Part shown: positions 11,672-24,367 of the stretch, in pieces
Numbering within the stretch: position 1 is the stretch's first letter
How the letters are laid out: each line of letters opens with the position of its first letter
Assembly (NCBI GenBank): GCA_026075535.2
Contig: AP026550.1
Coordinates: forward strand, 2,108,001-2,172,000
Reading direction: 5' to 3'
DNA length: 64,000 bases
DNA from: Tricholoma matsutake
Taxonomy: Eukaryota; Basidiomycota; Agaricomycetes; Agaricales; Tricholomataceae
Notes under the pieces: generated by a model
Told to the model about the DNA's origin: nothing
What the model saw: only the letters and a program-made list of their open reading frames with translations
The model's database searches: none
Position numbers and translations under genes: made by a program

Positions 11672-11941
11672 TAGTGTTGCCACTGGCTCAGCTGAGGTTT
11701 TTCAATAAAATGGCTATAGCATGCCAGATAAATTTCCTAAATTCACCAGAATATTTGAGCATATGGATGGGCTCATAAGCTGAGGGGTTGTCTGCCAACA
11801 TTAGTTGAACCAGCCAATTACCCCTGAGTTATTTAATAAACAAAATTCAGCTTGACAGCTTAGCTTGAAATCAAAGCTGAGTGAATAAGTCAGGAACAGG
11901 TGATCCAATCAACTAATGTTGGCAGAAGACCCCTCAGCTTA

Positions 11942-12990
11942 TGGAACATTGTGACAGATGCATCTACTGTGGAGAATCAGAGCCAATGGAACATATCACA
12001 GTTGAATGCCCAAACTCACCTGCAATTGAAATTATATGGAACTTCGCAGAATGCCTATGGTTAAAGCACAAAACATCCTGGCCTATGATATGATTCAGGA
12101 CAATCTTAGGATGCATACTAATAGATTTCAAAACAGTTAAGGGCAAAAATCACCAAGGAAAAAATAGCCTGTCTGAAATCCTCATGACTGAATCAGCACA
12201 CCTCATATGGAAGCTCCATTGTGAAAATGTCATCAAATTTGAAGGAGACTGTAAGGGGACTAGGGGGGTGCCCTGTGTGTTTCTCCTATTTTTTATGTTT
12301 GTTCTATATTTTTCCTCACTTCATTTCCTTCTATTCTTCATTTTCTATGATTTTTCTGGATTTTATTACTAATTTTCCCTTTCTATCATCTTTGTGCATG
12401 TTGACAGTTTTATATTTAGAGGTGGAGCACCCCTTCCGACATCTACCCCTTGGTATGATGTCATTTGGTGGCCTTGATCTGCCTATCTCCGCCTTTTCTA
12501 TTTTTAGGTTATTATTTGATTTTTGTCGTCTTCACATATACTGGGCATCAGCAAAGGGATCCTTAGAGTTTTCTCTTCGGATTTCCCTTTGCTAGGTGTG
12601 TCCCCAATCCCTGTACTATGTAGTATAATTTTAACTTCAGATTTCCCTTTGCTAGAGGCTTAGGTTGCCCTTATAGAGACCCAGAAAAGTTCCACTCACC
12701 AGTTGAGATCCATAATAGATGGTAGCACAAATAAATCGCTGTTTACTTTTAGACACTCTGTCCACTAGCAAAAGGCTGCATGGTAAAAGTGCCCTCATGC
12801 AACAGATAGTGCTCCAAACCTGGAGTGGAGTTCTAAAGGATGAAGATAGCCTGCCAGACAACTGGATCTGGCAGCAAGGGGTTTTAGTTGGTATTCCATG
12901 TCACTGCCCTCTACAGATCTCCTATACTGACCTTGTCAGTTCAAAGTTGTTGGAGTCAATTGGAGCTTTGGGCTTAAGCATTCCACCAAA
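11942..12990 (+). pseudogene. LINE ORF2 C-terminal remnant (zinc-binding and downstream region)
   Basis: The plus strand encodes a C..C....H....C zinc-binding pattern (CIYCGESEPMEHITVECP, about 11955-12010), then LTESAHLIWKLHCENV-type sequence. After the solo LTR come INRCLLLDTL and LQTWSGVLKDEDSLPDNW. These are typical of the C-terminus of fungal non-LTR retrotransposon polyproteins. Stops and frameshifts break it, and a solo D-LTR (12250-12675) interrupts it with a clean TSD. A short A-run ends the homology. Non-functional. Confidence 0.75.
12250..12675 (+). repeat. Solo LTR family D (Gypsy)
   Basis: The LTR is 426 bp, starts TGTAAGGGGAC and ends TTGCCCTTATA, and is flanked by a perfect 5-bp TSD GAGAC (12245-12249, 12676-12680). 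It matches the LTRs at 31776-32228 and 54834-55245. Its presence as a single LTR inside LINE sequence shows loss of the internal region by LTR recombination. Confidence 0.92.
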
Positions 12991-13112
12991 AAAAAACACC
13001 CCTCAGCTTATGGGCCCATCCACATGCTCAAATATTTAGAAAATTTATCTAGCATGCTATAGCCAATTTATTGAAAACCCTCAGCTGAGCCAGTGGCAAC
13101 ACTAACCAGTAC

Positions 13113-13539
13113 AGTCAAAGGAAATGGATTTATTGTGATCAATTGTCTGCTGCACCTGTAAGTACTGACAAGATGATGAAAGGTGAAAGGGCAGCAACCA
13201 ACCATGAATGGAGGTGGTGGGCTATGTTTGTGTGCAAGGGCAAGGGCTTCTGCTAGTTTCTCGTCAAGTATAGGCTGACCACTTTCCTTCGGTAGGGTCA
13301 CAGCTGGTTTACAAAGAGAAGACATCTCTTGGTGATGGTTATGACACAGTTCGACGACCGTTGCTTACGCCCTCTTGACAGGAAGAGTTTGCTAATTAGT
13401 ATTAGTAATCAAGTCACACTATGTAAGTTGTGTAAGTAACGCGATCCATACTGTCGAGGTTTCGGATTTTGCTTCACGACTCTCATCTCTGATATTGGTG
13501 ACGAATCACGTATATTTAACGAATAATTATCTATCAGGA
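13113..13539 (+). other. Upstream region of the START gene
   Basis: No gene here. CpG content rises just after the transposon ends at 13104, marking the edge of a gene island. The transposon end lies only 435 bp from the START-gene ATG, so promoter elements must lie in this interval or in the transposon. Confidence 0.5.
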
Positions 13540-16500
13540 ATGTCCGATGGTCCCAGGTCAATATGCCGTTTTGCTCTGTATTGTTGTCCTAAAATTATCT
13601 TACCAGACTGCGACAGTCATGGTCCTCTTCACTGAATGATGCTGAGGCACATTTTCGGCAGCTTCTTACCTCTTCTTCCTCGGAATGGAAACGAATAATC
13701 AACGCCGGCGATAGTTCTCCAAGTAAGAAAGGGAAGACACGAGTTGCTGCGAACCCTGAATTGACTGACGTCGTCGTTCATCGTAATTTGAGCAAGGCCG
13801 GGAATGACGTCTATAGACTCGTCTTGGACGTTCCAACAGGAGACGACGTTGTGTCTTTGGAGCCTTGGAAGGCTGTCTTGTCGACTCCCGAGCTAAGACA
13901 AGAATGGGATCCGGCCGTGGAGGAGGCCCATTTGCTGGAGATGTTTGATCATACCACTCGAATATCTAAGACAAAGTTTTCTTTGGGATGGCCTGCAAAG
14001 TGAGTTCCTACTGTCGTTTTTGTCTGTATTGTCACTTGACCATTTCAAAAGTCCTCGAGATGCGGTTGCCATATCCCGCTTGATCCACGATCCTTCGACC
14101 GTTATTGACATCACTACATCCTTACCTCGTTCACCAGATGAACCAGCGTACCTACGGCCTTCACCCCCATTCGTTAGATCCCACGTCTCTCGTCAGTATT
14201 TTCTACATACTTCACTCGTTGTTCTGAATGCTTCATGGCAGTACTCGCGTGGTGTATACAGCATATACCGCCACAATTATCCTCTTCCGCTGGGCAGCCT
14301 GCCAAAAGAAAGAGTTCTTTGGGTGGTAGACTAAGGATCACTTGTTTCTGGCAACACGATCTGAAAGCTCTTTTCACTCTTGGGTCGTCGTCTGGATTGA
14401 CTCAACAGCTCTCCACCATGACATTAGGGTTGTTGAAAACAGTGAAAAAGAGAGCAAGCCGCATCCCGAAGCTAGCAGGGTACGGCCACGGTGTCAGTCT
14501 AGGACGTATCCGATTTGAGATTGATCGCGAAGCGCTTACCGTGGAATACTCGATCATTCCTGAAGATAACGAACACATGACGCCAAATGAAAATGTTCAT
14601 GGGATGGATGAGGTTCACGCCTTACGTGAACAACGTCGTTTGACGCGCTCCATTGAATGCGTCCTTCCGTCAACCGAAGGGTGGGATGTCCAAATAACTA
14701 CAAAAGCCTCCTCTGAGGATGTAGAACAACTCCCTTGGTCTGCTCTTGCCGTTCGAAATAGCTCTACCCCATCGTCGTCTCAATACTCATCTACTCCAGA
14801 TCAGATCGTACTTCGACTCACACATGCTGCATTAATAGATGATCACTCAGTTCTGAAAGTCAGAGTAGTGATCGAAGTTTCTGGGCCATCTAGTGGACTT
14901 CGTCTCAATGGTCTTCCTCAGACTATCCAGGATGTAGAAGATCGAGATCCCTCGTCGTATTTTATTACGGAGCAGATTCTGCAGGATGTTTCGAGCGTCG
15001 ACCTCAGCCTCCACACGTCATCTTCTATGGGAACAGTTAATAGCACAGCTTCCAGCTCTCCTACAGTCCAAACGGTTGTTCGCCCTGCTGAACGTTCTGC
15101 CGCGGCCGATAAGTCTGTTCTGTCTAGAGTGCGAAGAAATTACATCTATTTTTCATCGCTTCTACAAGAGCCAGAAGCTAAATGGAGACGTAGTATGTAC
15201 ACCTCATTCGTTGCTAAACTCTGTCTTTAATATTTGACTCGTTCAAAGCCACGGACGCTCGGGGTGTTTCTATTACCCAACTTGACTCCATCGATCCTAC
15301 TCTGGTAGTTTACCGGGCAGAAGCAACCTTCGTGGGCGTCGGACTCTGGGACTTGTACGCAGCGATTGTATCACCCGGAGCGAAATCTTATTGGGATAAG
15401 CAACACGAGGACGCTGTATTGCTAGAGGACGTTAACGAGCTTACCGAGCTTTGGCGTTACAAGACAAAACCTGCTTGGCCTGTCAAGTAAGTGCCTTGAG
15501 TTTATAATTGCTCGCGACCAATGCCACTGTACAGTGGCCGTGATTCTGTCCTCCTTAAGACGGTATACAAGTCTCCGACAACCATTCACGTATTCTCATT
15601 CTCTGCTGATGACCCACATCTCTTCCCGAACATACCTCCGGTGGAACCTACCGTTATTCGAACTCAAGTAGATCTCCAAGGCTGGGCCATCGAAGCACTT
15701 TCGCCAACGACGACGCTGCTGACACTGCTCGAACAATCCGATCCCAAAGGATGGGCGAACAAGACTACCATACCTACGCAGATGATTAACTCGTTAGCGG
15801 GTATCGGTGAATTCGTCATTAAATGTGGTGGTCCACCCGTTATAACTCGGCTGGCGGGTGCAAAAATGATCGGACTGCGTTATGATCACGAACGATCGAG
15901 TTTCAGGATTGAATACGAAGCTTCTGCCAGCCGGCGGACTTCAAATGCCAGCTCTGACGACAGTGATATATCAACCTCACCTGTTATTGAATGTGAGATT
16001 CGGTGTGATATGGACACATGGGCTTATTCGTTGGACATCGTGGTGGATCCTCCGCCGCAGACTATCTCATGTCTTCGTCGACATCGATTATCTACTGAAG
16101 GTGGAGGATTATGGATCTCTCTCGCCCATGATGCCATGTTTGTGGATGATGATCGACTCCTAACAATTGTTCGACGTGCGCCTGGGAAGGAGAAAGGTTT
16201 GGTAATGGTGAATGGGGCGAAGGTGGCCGTTGACGTAGAAGAGCTTCCAGAGCACGAAATCAAATTGCTCGCGAAGCAAAAGCGGGTGAAGCCTCCTCGG
16301 ATACCACTCGATCAGCCTCCTGTGATGGGCGTCATACGACGACGAAGAGCAGAGTGGGATGCGGATTCCGTGGCTTCGAGCTCAGATGTTCCTATCCAGA
16401 CAACTACGACAGGGGCTTGGGCTTCAGCACCCAAGATTTCGAGTCCGTTGGTCAGGTTTTTCAGTTACGCTGTGGACCAAGCGACTGTTACCACTCAACA

Positions 16501-19216
16501 GGCTGTCGCGGCGATGTCTCCTGCCACTGCAGCGGTGGGTATGGTGGTACCCTCTCCGTTGAAGCTTCCGATGCAGTATGCTCTAGACGCCCTCGCATGG
16601 ACGCAGGAGACGCACACGGCCTTCCCCTCCGCAGGGTGGGAACTTGTCAACGAGAAGGGGCTGCCGATCCATAAGAAGCTTGCGCCAGAGATCTCGCCCG
16701 TCATTCCTGTGTATAAAGGATTGAAGGTCGTTGAGGGCGTTTCAGCGGAGGAGCTTGCCTCGGTGATAGTAGAAGCAAACTGGAGGAAGAAGTGGGATGA
16801 CAGATATGACTCGGTCCATGTCCTCGAATCGTTTGGTGGAGAGTCGAGGACGGCCTTTAGCACTTGTAAGGCGGGATTCCCATGGCGCGATCGTGGTTTC
16901 TACGTTGCTTCTGTGATGGCGCGGGCACATATGCCGTTGTCAAGGAGGAATACTGAGTCTGGCGAGGTGGCGGAACGGTCCAATGGTGTAAAGAACGCAA
17001 TATTCTACGTCTCTGCATCGTTCAGCCCCGACTCTGTCGCGATGTTCTCTTCTGCGAAGTACAATCCCTATTCATTGCCTATCGGGCGCGTCTATGTAGA
17101 TGCATGGATATTGGAGACACTTGATCCGTATACGAAGGAGAACTATGCGATACCATCGACAAGATGTACGAGACTCATTGCGATGGATTTTGCTGGGACT
17201 ATTCCTGCCGCTGTAAATTCGATGATCAATGCTACGCTGCCTCGATCCATTCTGGCTGTAGAATCATGCATCAAGGGCTCTTCATCCTTGCCCATCACAC
17301 GCTTGCCCACTCCGGGGCTGGTGATTACGGATAAGAAAATGGATGAACATCATCTTGCGACGTCAGGATGGAAGTTAAGAAAACGGGATGAAAGCCGAGT
17401 GCTAACTAACACGAAGTATGCATCAGAGACTCGGGTGTATATCTCTACCATTCTTGTCACTCTTCCCCCACACTTGGCCCCTCCTCCAGCTCCCCTATCA
17501 CCTGATGATGGCCCTAGTACTGGCGCTGAACAGATGACGCCACGTGTAGGCAGGCGTGTTCTCGGTTCTAGTCCACCCACTGAATTGTTGTTCAAGGATC
17601 TCCCTCAGTCGTCGAGTGCACCAGGCTCCCTTGGCAATGATCCACATTCACGATCCTCCTCGCCTTCCCATTCGCCGCCGCTTTCTGTTCCTTCTCTCCG
17701 ACAGCGCACGGCTTCTTCTACAAGTATATCTGCACTTGATGACGTGCCAGATACTTCATTGCGGAGTCGGGCGTCATCGTCTGCGTTCACGCTAAAGGGG
17801 GAGGTGCGCCCATCGACGGACTTGCTAGTTGCAGAGCTGGTGGTTGATTCGAAGCTCTATCCTGATGGATACGACATCATGCTAAGGTCGAGGATGCGAT
17901 CAAGGTATAAGATTCGACACGCCGGGAGGGAGCACTGTGTTCCTTTGAACTGGGCTTCTACGTCGTCCTTGATCGAAGAATCTGGTGACAATGTGCTTCC
18001 GTTTACATACACGATTTACACGGTCCCGTCGTCTCCTTTGCACTCCTCGGGACTGAATGAGGGGCAAAGTCCTACCAGGCATTTGCTGAAGTTGAGTTTA
18101 CCGACAGCGCAATACCAGGTGTCGACAGTGAGAGATCCGTTGACAGGAGAGATGCATAGTGCGCCGCCACGTCCTAGTTGGTTGACGGAGATGCAGGAGG
18201 GAGGTGCGGTTGTCGAGGTTGAAGTGAGGCCTCTTGTCAGTGGGGAAGGGAAGGGCAGACAAGGAGGTGTCAGGGTAGACGGGAAAGAAGTGGAAGTTGT
18301 TGGAGAAAAGGAGTCACTGACTAATCTTGGAAGGGAAGAGCTGTTGGATGATAGGGTCTCGAAGATGGGTGTGCTCTCGAGGTTTGTTTGTCTCTCGTGT
18401 CTCACAAATTTAGCATTTGTGTTGACCTTCATCTTACCAGAGTACCGACTGATGCAGAGCCGCTGCCCGAAGAATTCAGAGTATCAGTAGCTATTGCGGA
18501 CGATCTTCTGGACCCTGTTGTCGTGAGTTCTGCAACAGCCAATCTGTCTGAGCAAACCATGGAGAATGGTTCTATATCTGAAGTCAATGAGGATACTTCT
18601 CATTTGGTAAGTTTACATCGCAATGTTGAGAGAAGCTCCTTTGTGAATCTGTGTGCCTTAATTTCCATAGCCAGGCAGTCAGCACGACCTCACATCAACA
18701 TCATCCTCTCCGGTACCAACTCCTGATGTGCCCCATGTGGCTTCTACGGGAGGTTCTGGAGGCTTCCTTGGTTTCTTGCAAGCCTATAGCAATCCGATGA
18801 CACGATTTACGATGCCCAATCTCACTGCGACTGCTGCTGTCGACGCCACTACGTCGGAGATCAGTACGTCGACAGAAGGTGCTGAATCTTCACCGAGAGC
18901 AAGCACAGCTTCATCGAAGCTTCCCGGAGGCCTGGGGGATATCGACGCAACAGCAACATTCTTCAATGGAAATAAGGTTGCGCAGCGACTGTATCCCATG
19001 TCGACGGTGCTGGTGGCGGCATTGATCGCATTCTTGATCGGGTCTTTGCTTAGATCACTTCTATCGCCTGCGGATTTTATTTATGTTGTTACTGATCTGC
19101 GAGATGCGGAGGAGGCGAATAACGTCGGAGGGTGGAGGGAAATTCGGCGGCTCCTTGAGGTGAAGTATCTTGTTGGGGGTTGGGATTTCCAAATAGCAGT
19201 CGTGCGACGACATTGA
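13540..19216 (+). CDS. Multi-START-domain lipid-binding membrane protein, 1,765 aa
   Basis: The model has eight exons: 13540-13556, 13607-13999, 14052-14191, 14242-15192, 15249-15486, 15535-18381, 18441-18606, 18671-19216. Every intron is GT-AG and about 48-64 bp, and the exons sum to 5,298 nt in one frame. The protein contains three START-like regions: residues about 50-290 (LGWPANPRDAV ... SLPRSPDEPAYLRPSPP), about 500-715 (KPAWPVNGRDSVLLKTVY ... DPKGWANKT) and about 945-1175 (FPWRDRGFYV ... GRVYVDAWILETLDPY). A Ser-rich linker and a C-terminal membrane segment (about 1695-1715, VLVAALIAFLIGSLL) follow. START folds bind sterols or phospholipids, and a tail-anchored multi-START protein suggests lipid transfer at a membrane (inference). 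The start codon was chosen because a 17-nt first exon gives MSDGPR and an in-frame splice. It converges with the next gene. Confidence 0.85.
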
Positions 19217-19954
19217 GAGGTAATAGGCATTGCTATTCTCAGATAATCTTATATGCTTTGTATATTTTACAGACCTCAGCTGAATGATGTCTATATTATG
19301 ACGAGACAAGTATGCCAGTTCAATAATCTGTCTATGCCACTCACTCTGCCTCACGCCACAGCGAGATACTCTGAACTTCGGCAGGGCATTGTAATATAAA
19401 ATACCTCCATTCTATCAATGGCGATGCACATATGTAATTCCTTTCTGCATATCTTGTTGAAAATGGTGATCAGCGTCAACTACAAGAAGGGATATATCGG
19501 CGGCGAGATCTGGACATGTCAGTATCTATCATCAACGATATGAGAGGGTAAAACTCACCCTCTCCGCCATTCTAGAACCAAATGACAATACTTGTCCTCC
19601 CAAAATCGCATTGCTCGTTCCTCATCAGTCTCATACGTGCACACCTCTATGCGATGAAGAACGCTAGTACCTAACAAATTGGTCTAGAATTCCCAGCACT
19701 ACATGAAGGTAGGAATCGTCTTGTTGGCTGAAAATATGTCTCCAGACACGACAACCCTTGTCCCAAAGCATTTCGATGCGAGTATGTCTTGAAGTAAAAT
19801 CATAGATATCCACAGTCAATAACATCCAATATATACCATAAGATACCAGTAAGCGACGGCCAAACGAGTGCAGTGGTAACGACGTAGATACCTGAGAAAC
19901 GATCTCACGAAGTCAGAGCTGAACTGGCTTCAGTGGAAGGAAGATTATAGTGAT
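19217..19954. other. Intergenic region between convergent genes
   Basis: The 738 bp between two gene 3' ends hold no reading frame of note and no repeat. It is CpG-rich like its neighbours and presumably holds both 3' UTRs and terminators. Confidence 0.6.
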
Positions 19955-22697
19955 TCACGGGTGGATCATAGCCATCTTCCGCCGCCTTTCCCCAACCTTC
20001 CAAATAACGTCCTTCAACTCCTGCACAACCTCGCCTCCGGGACCCCACTTCTCCACACCGCTACCACCGCCACCACCCATCTCCGGCGCCGCAGCAAAAT
20101 CTATCCCTAGGCTCACCCCGAAGACGCCCCCACCGCTCTCTCTTCTCATCTTCATAAGTTTTACTCGCTCCTCCCTCGTCAGCTTCGACCTCTCCCTCCT
20201 CATCGGCATCACACCGCCAGTATCAGCTTCAAAAACCTGCTCGATGCCAGGCGGGGGTAGATGTTGCGTAGACGCCGTCAGCAGCAAATACGATGTGGCG
20301 TCATCCAAAGCGCCCTCAGCACCCTCTACAGCCACTACAGTGTACCCATCAGTCCGTTCCTGCTCGAGTTCTTCATCAAAGGGAAACGTCAGATCAGGCT
20401 TGTCAGAATCATCACTCGCATCGTGCCCCAGTCCCGGAAGGTCATCTGCCGATTGCTCGTCGTCTTCTTCATCGCCCAGATCAGGAGAAAAGACAGTATC
20501 AAGTAGCCTCTCCTTTCCTCGTTCACATTCTCGAAATGCCAGACCTAATTCGCGTCGCAGACGTTCGTATGCCTGCAAAGCATGTGATTCTTCCTCTGCG
20601 CCTGTACCGGAAGCGTGCCGCTGTGGTCGACGTTTGCGATTAGGCCAGACAGCAGGGTTATCCTGTTCCTCACGCAACGATGCAACGCACTCCTGAAGAT
20701 GGTCCCGTGCATCATCCAAAGCAGTCGTGATAGCCTCAACATGAGCCGCGAACCGCGATAGATGGCTAGGCAACGGTGCAAATGAGATGTTTGATGATCG
20801 TCTCCTGCCCTCTTTCAGCCTGACGCCACCTTTCACATTGCCGTCCTTCTTCTCGTCTTCGGAAACCTGCGAAGAGGGCACCAGAGCGGGTGTCGGATTT
20901 TGATCCTTCATTTTCTCCCTCTCCGCATATTCTAGCGCCTCAGTCAGTCTCGACGAAGCATCAACAAGCGTGCTTGTCAATAACCCCATCACACTCCTGA
21001 CATCCTCCCAATACCCCTCATCCTCTTCTTCTCCAAACCGCAAGGCCAGCAGATGGGAACATGCATACCGTCTTGATGCCATAGCTCCTTGCACAGCTTG
21101 CTTCAATGCTGTAAGGGAGAGGTGGTGTCGGGATTGAATTGAGGTGTATCTAGAACCAGGAGACATGGATGGTGTGGCGTTGTGAGATGGAGGCGAAAGG
21201 GCACTAAAGTAGGTGGGAGGTGGCGATTTGAATGCCTCCATCCCCGCCTTTTTACGCGACCGATGTAGTTCAAGAGCGGCCGCACCAAAATGTTGTTGTT
21301 CCGAGGCAAGGGATACGTTGTTTTCCTCATCTTCCACATCATCTTCGTCGTTCTCATTGACGAGAGGAAGACTTTGATCGGGACTTATGGCCGGACTCGT
21401 ACGTATCGGAGAGACAGGAGCACTAGCGATTGTTAAAGGACGCGATATCGATACAATGGACGAAAGATCTGAGTGGCGTTTCTCTCGGCGCCTCAGCAAG
21501 TGGATTGGGCTGTCGGGTGGGAGCTTCTTGTGAGAGCCACTCCATGTTGATCGGTTGTTCTCCAAACTACCTAAAAGACTATGCGACGGCATAGAAAGAG
21601 TCCGCCGACGCGCCGGCAACGAAAGCGGGCGTCGCCTTGTCCCATGCGAGGAAAAGGCAGGCTTCATGGGTGATGGTGGGGCATACATTTCGGAGAGCTG
21701 TGCGAGTTCCGAGGGCGAGGTCAAGGCAGAGAAAAGATGTCGGATGTTATCACACTGTGTTTCCGTAGTTTGTAAGGAGGACTGGAGAGCTATACGAATA
21801 TAGGAAGACGGGGAATACGGGGAAGAGGCGTATGAAGTACTGAGGTGAAACATCAATATGGAACATCGAACAAAAAATAAGAATGTCCTACATTTGTTCG
21901 TCGTGTTCGAGAGTGCTGATAGCTTCCTGAACCACAGACTCCCATTCATTACTGGATGCAATTAGATCACTCAAGGATTCTAGGGACTTCTAGAGAGTCA
22001 ATCTGTGTAACAATTAAGAGGTGAAGAAACCTACTGGCGATATGTCATGCACAGAAGAATCGCCTGTCGTTCTAGAAGAAGTATATACAGTGGCTGCTAG
22101 GGTAACAATAGCAAAGAGTCTGTACCCTGCGCTGAAAGATATGATAACAAGCACTAATAATGAAGGTGTCAAGTAGGAGGAGTCTGAGATGTGTAAAGGG
22201 GTAGCATGTTGCATTTCCGTGCTCGGTGTCCTGCTGTGGTTCAAATGGCCGGGTAAGGAGGATCTGGTGGTGCGCCCGTGAGAAGACGGAAGGGAAACTG
22301 CCAGGAGGGGCGAGGAAATGACGTCGTATTTGAAGCGTTCAGCGAATGGACTGGGGTGATTTGAAGTGGTCAAGGTTGACATCACAGCCAAAAACATCTA
22401 CGAACCGGGTGATAAGTTACCCGTGTACTTCTGCATCAGTGATCGACTGACCTGCGTTAACTGAATCAGAAAGCGCGGCCGCCATTCTGATTCTTCAAGG
22501 TAATCACTCTCATCCGACTCCATGTAGCACCAGAGATCGAGTTCAAGTTCAAGTTCTGCGGAACTGCCTGGAATAAACTCCGGCGCTTCTCCGGCACCTG
22601 AACACATAGGGGCGTGTCAACATATATGAGACAAATTGGAGAACCTACTTCGCAGGTATTCCTCCAACGGATGTTCGTCAAATAGAGACTGGGCCAT
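19955..22697 (-). CDS. Vezatin/Inp2-like peroxisomal myosin-binding membrane protein, 846 aa
   Basis: Five minus-strand exons: 22697-22649, 22597-22452, 22397-22035, 21989-21892, 21839-19955. The introns are 45-54 bp, all GT-AG, and the total is 2,541 nt in frame. The N-terminus MAQSLFDEHPLEEYLR leads to an acidic stretch and the RPRFLIQLTQ segment. A hydrophobic segment lies at about residues 144-171, followed by SDLIASSNEWESVVQEAIS. This layout is that of fungal proteins with a myosin-binding motif of peroxisomes (vezatin family, yeast Inp2), which link peroxisomes to class V myosin for inheritance. The C-terminal half is charged, with acidic runs, and has a Gly-rich end. Family assignment is by pattern recall, so function is moderately sure; the gene structure is firmer. 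Confidence 0.75.
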
Positions 22698-24367
22698 CAG
22701 TACTAAGTCACCAGTGTGTGCACACGAACTGCAGTTAATTGTTTGAAGATAAAGGGTGTAGTATCGTCAACAGGATGGCGCCAATCTGGTCGATATTGAA
22801 AGCTGTGATAGCAGAGAATGAGCAGAGAACTCGAATTACCTGTATTGGAAATTCATTGTCATTACGTAAAGTAATGGGCCTTGTCGGCAATTGCTGGCAT
22901 ATGGCAAAACTGGGATGGCAGAACTTGGCATAACTAAGACTGACTATCTAATCTTGCATTGACGATATAGGTATCATTTGGTCCAGTAATTAATCGGTGA
23001 TGCTCGGTAATGAATTGGTAATGAAGGAGAACAGATAAAAAAAACATTGAGCCATCTCGACAACCTTTTGACACCCATCCATGACTGGAGGTCGCGCGAT
23101 TACTCTCGCTGACGTCGCGGCGTAGTGTTTCCCTCGTTCGTATGCATGGCAATGGCCTGTGAAAATCGCGTTGTTGATACAAATCGCGTTGTCAATACAA
23201 ATCGCTTTGTTGATACAAATTGATGAAACTCGGCACGAAGGAGGCCCCTGGACAGTGGAAACTCTTCGTAGGATGAGTAGCCGAGGAGTTCTGATATTAC
23301 GCTCAGTAGCTTTGCCACCGTATCAACTCCTCGTGTGCGCGTGACGACTGGGTGCTTAACTTGAGCACCTATCCATCTTCAGCTTGACCGCCGTCCGCGT
23401 GGATCTGTAACACATGGTAGACCATTCTTCCGAGGAAATACCATACGTGCACCAATGATTTCATCCGATGGTTTGTCCTTGTCGGAGTGAGGTGTGGAGG
23501 GGTGTCGGCACATAAACAGCGAAATCTGCACGAGTGCCACAGATACTGGTGGCATACGGGATAAGGGTTAATTTTGCTACCTCCACTCTAAAATCAATAC
23601 TGATATTCTTGACGACACAAGGCTCAATCGTAATACATTATAGAAGGAAATGAGGATCCCCGTCGTATAGCACCGGGTGGACACTGCCGGGGCCTCCAAG
23701 GCGCAAGCCGCTAACTGCATCGTTCGGGCATTTGACTGAGAGTTATGGGCTCGCTTCGAAGCAGCATCGTCATCGTCGTCCGAACGCCTTCTTTTCTGCC
23801 AGTGACAGACGTGACCCGGTGAGAAACCGCTGCTCTCTCCTCCATCAGGACCATTTTACTGGTTAGACTACGAACCTCGATATTAACACTTTGCACCATG
23901 ATCATTCGTGGGCCTCTTGAGCTCGAGGATGCGTCGGGATGTTCGGTTTTCGGGCCAATGTACTGGGTGTCAATGAATGCTCGTCTTCCGCCTAAATTTC
24001 GCCTAAATCAGATACATATACCAGCACTGACGACTACCCGGCTGAACTCTGCCCTCGAAGGGAAAGATCAGATATATAGATTCGTTGAGATCGTCACCAG
24101 AGCACCTTCAGGTCCGCAGCAACAGACAGGATCTTCTGTAACGTGCGTGATACCAATACATATATTTTCCCTGCCGGTGAATTTGATTGTCTGAGCGCGG
24201 CATAGACTCTAGACATAGACATCGCTCTTATAGTTCGAGATATTGTGTCGGCGGTGACTGAGGCTGGAAGTAGATGTCCCTTTGAATAAGCATGCCGAGT
24301 GAAGGAAGGACCACCGAAAATTCACCAGCACATCAAGCGTTTTAGACATCGAGCACAGGGATGCAGG
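22698..24367. other. Intergenic region with no recognised gene
   Basis: The interval contains only short open frames on both strands (for example plus 23898-24194, minus 22934-23182) without recognisable motifs. The CpG level is that of the gene island. An 18-bp tandem repeat sits at 23163-23216. A small unrecognised gene cannot be excluded. Confidence 0.45.
23163..23216. repeat. 18-bp tandem repeat, three units
   Basis: AAATCGCGTTGTTGATAC is repeated three times with one or two substitutions per unit. In a unique, CpG-rich region; no function is evident. Confidence 0.9.

Larger units (their letters stand above)
11672..13104. mobile_element. hAT-type element containing LINE sequence
   Basis: The element has long terminal inverted repeats (about 110 bp, starting TAGTGTTGCCACTGGC) and a perfect 8-bp TSD ACCAGTAC (11664-11671, 13105-13112). 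Just inside the left TIR there is a further inverted repeat (11775-11808 against 11908-11941), so the left end is a foldback. Between the termini lies the 3' part of a LINE, itself split by a solo LTR. The right TIR abuts an A-run that may be the LINE's poly(A) tail. Confidence 0.85.

Noticed and set aside
19950..20696. 248-aa plus-strand Ser/Pro-rich frame
   Set aside because: It is the antisense shadow of the last exon of the vezatin-like gene.
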